Source of the DNA: Methanobacteriota archaeon
Lineage (GTDB): Archaea; Methanobacteriota; Methanobacteria; Methanobacteriales; Methanobacteriaceae
DNA length: 41,247 bases
NCBI GenBank assembly: GCA_029556335.1
Contig: JAKQFA010000020.1
Coordinates: 1 to 41,247 of the forward strand
Direction of reading: 5' to 3'
Shown here: positions 40,938 to 41,247 of the stretch, in pieces
Numbering within the stretch: the first letter of the stretch is position 1
How the letters are laid out: each line of letters opens with the position of its first letter
Made by a program: the position numbers and the translations under genes
The notes under the pieces: model-generated
Seen by the model: the letters and a program-made list of their open reading frames with translations, nothing else
Told to the model about the DNA's origin: nothing
Database searches by the model: none

Positions 40938-41247
40938 TTATTTATCCCCTAATATAGCCTTTTTAACTGTTAACTGTCCACTATCCACCTGCCAGTTCTT
41001 TTCAGATTCCTGAATAATTACCTTTTTTTTGAATATTGGACCATCCAGGGTGAGGGTTTCTGCTTCTCCACCCTCGAAGGCCAGGTGAATGCCGTGCTTT
41101 TCATGCAGGACTTGGAGTTCATCCAGTACCTCCTGGTTGATTTCACGGCCCAGCCAGGTTTTTTCAAAACCATCTGCAGCCACTGCAGTTATAATTACCT
41201 GGAATCCCAACTCTATTATCTCTTCCATGTACTCCTTGGGATCCCGG
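40938..41247 (-). CDS. Diphthine-ammonia ligase-like protein (Dph6/ATP_bind_4), C-terminal part
   Basis: About 103 residues are visible on the minus strand, open to the window edge; the frame continues upstream of the first Met with RDPKEY, so the N-terminus is outside. Diagnostic segments: GFQVIITAVAADGFEKTWLGR and HLAFEGGEAETLTLDGPIFKKKV, matching the GEGGExETLxxDGP block of Dph6 proteins, which complete diphthamide on elongation factor 2 by amidating diphthine. The catalytic N-terminal PP-loop is not visible. It converges with the UPF0201 gene, 16 bases apart. Confidence 0.87.
   Translation of the reverse strand, partial: RDPKEYMEEIIELGFQVIITAVAADGFEKTWLGREINQEVLDELQVLHEKHGIHLAFEGGEAETLTLDGPIFKKKVIIQESEKNWQVDSGQLTVKKAILGDK

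Noticed and set aside
1..41247. CRISPR arrays, insertion sequences, attachment sites, rRNA genes or a replication origin
   Set aside because: No repeated spacer-type arrays, transposase-like proteins, terminal inverted repeats, rRNA segments or clustered origin-box repeats were noticed on reading both strands by eye.

Overview
The window looks like a chromosomal segment of a methanogenic archaeon of the order Methanobacteriales, most likely a mesophilic Methanobacterium-type species. Reasons: a complete 20-gene energy-converting [NiFe]-hydrogenase A (Eha) operon in ehaA-ehaT order; GGTGA/GGAGG ribosome-binding sites with frequent GTG and TTG starts; AT-rich TATA-box promoters; a tRNA gene without encoded CCA; archaeal versions of CoA and threonine pathway enzymes; and a MurT/GatD pair. 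This is family recognition by eye; no database was searched.

Layout. (1) 1-10.4 kb is a surface-glycan region: four glycosyltransferases, a lipid-linked oligosaccharide flippase, UDP-glucose dehydrogenase followed by a UDP-glucuronate decarboxylase-like enzyme, a GDP-mannose dehydratase-like SDR, a GalE-like epimerase and a membrane-anchored DUF1616 protein. (2) 10.6-23.0 kb is the eha operon, tightly packed with many ATGA/TAATG overlaps: about a dozen small membrane subunits, hydrogenase small and large subunits (EhaN, EhaO), 6- and 10-cluster polyferredoxins (EhaP, EhaQ), then a HAD protein, a formylmethanofuran:H4MPT formyltransferase paralogue and a PfkB kinase (EhaR-T). (3) 23.1-24.5 kb holds a further polyferredoxin overlapping a CBS-domain protein, apparently with its own promoter. 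(4) 24.7-26.5 kb: a DegT-type aminotransferase and a YkgJ-type cysteine-cluster protein. (5) 26.6-34.9 kb: tRNA-Cys(GCA) directly followed by cysS, an asparagine synthetase lacking its glutaminase cysteine, a GatC-like protein, an ACT-domain protein, homoserine dehydrogenase, an ApgM-family enzyme, and MurT/GatD. (6) 35.0-39.2 kb: CTP synthase, an A24 prepilin peptidase, a class III signal-peptide pilin-like protein and a membrane protein. (7) 39.2-41.2 kb: 4-phosphopantoate-beta-alanine ligase, a UPF0200 P-loop kinase, a UPF0201 protein and a truncated diphthine-ammonia ligase-like gene.

How it fits together. Eha uses the ion gradient to reduce ferredoxin with H2, feeding the first CO2-reduction step of methanogenesis; the Ftr paralogue and the polyferredoxins suggest physical or regulatory coupling to formylmethanofuran chemistry. 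The glycan genes supply UDP-sugars and GDP-deoxysugars and the transfer machinery for a surface glycan; the pilin-like protein, with four N-X-S/T sequons, could be one acceptor. The most unusual points are the Eha-linked HAD/Ftr/kinase trio, the His-for-Cys substitution in a polyferredoxin cluster, the Ser2 asparagine synthetase, the C73 tRNA-Cys beside an Asp-containing CysRS zinc site, and the small pilus-like module.
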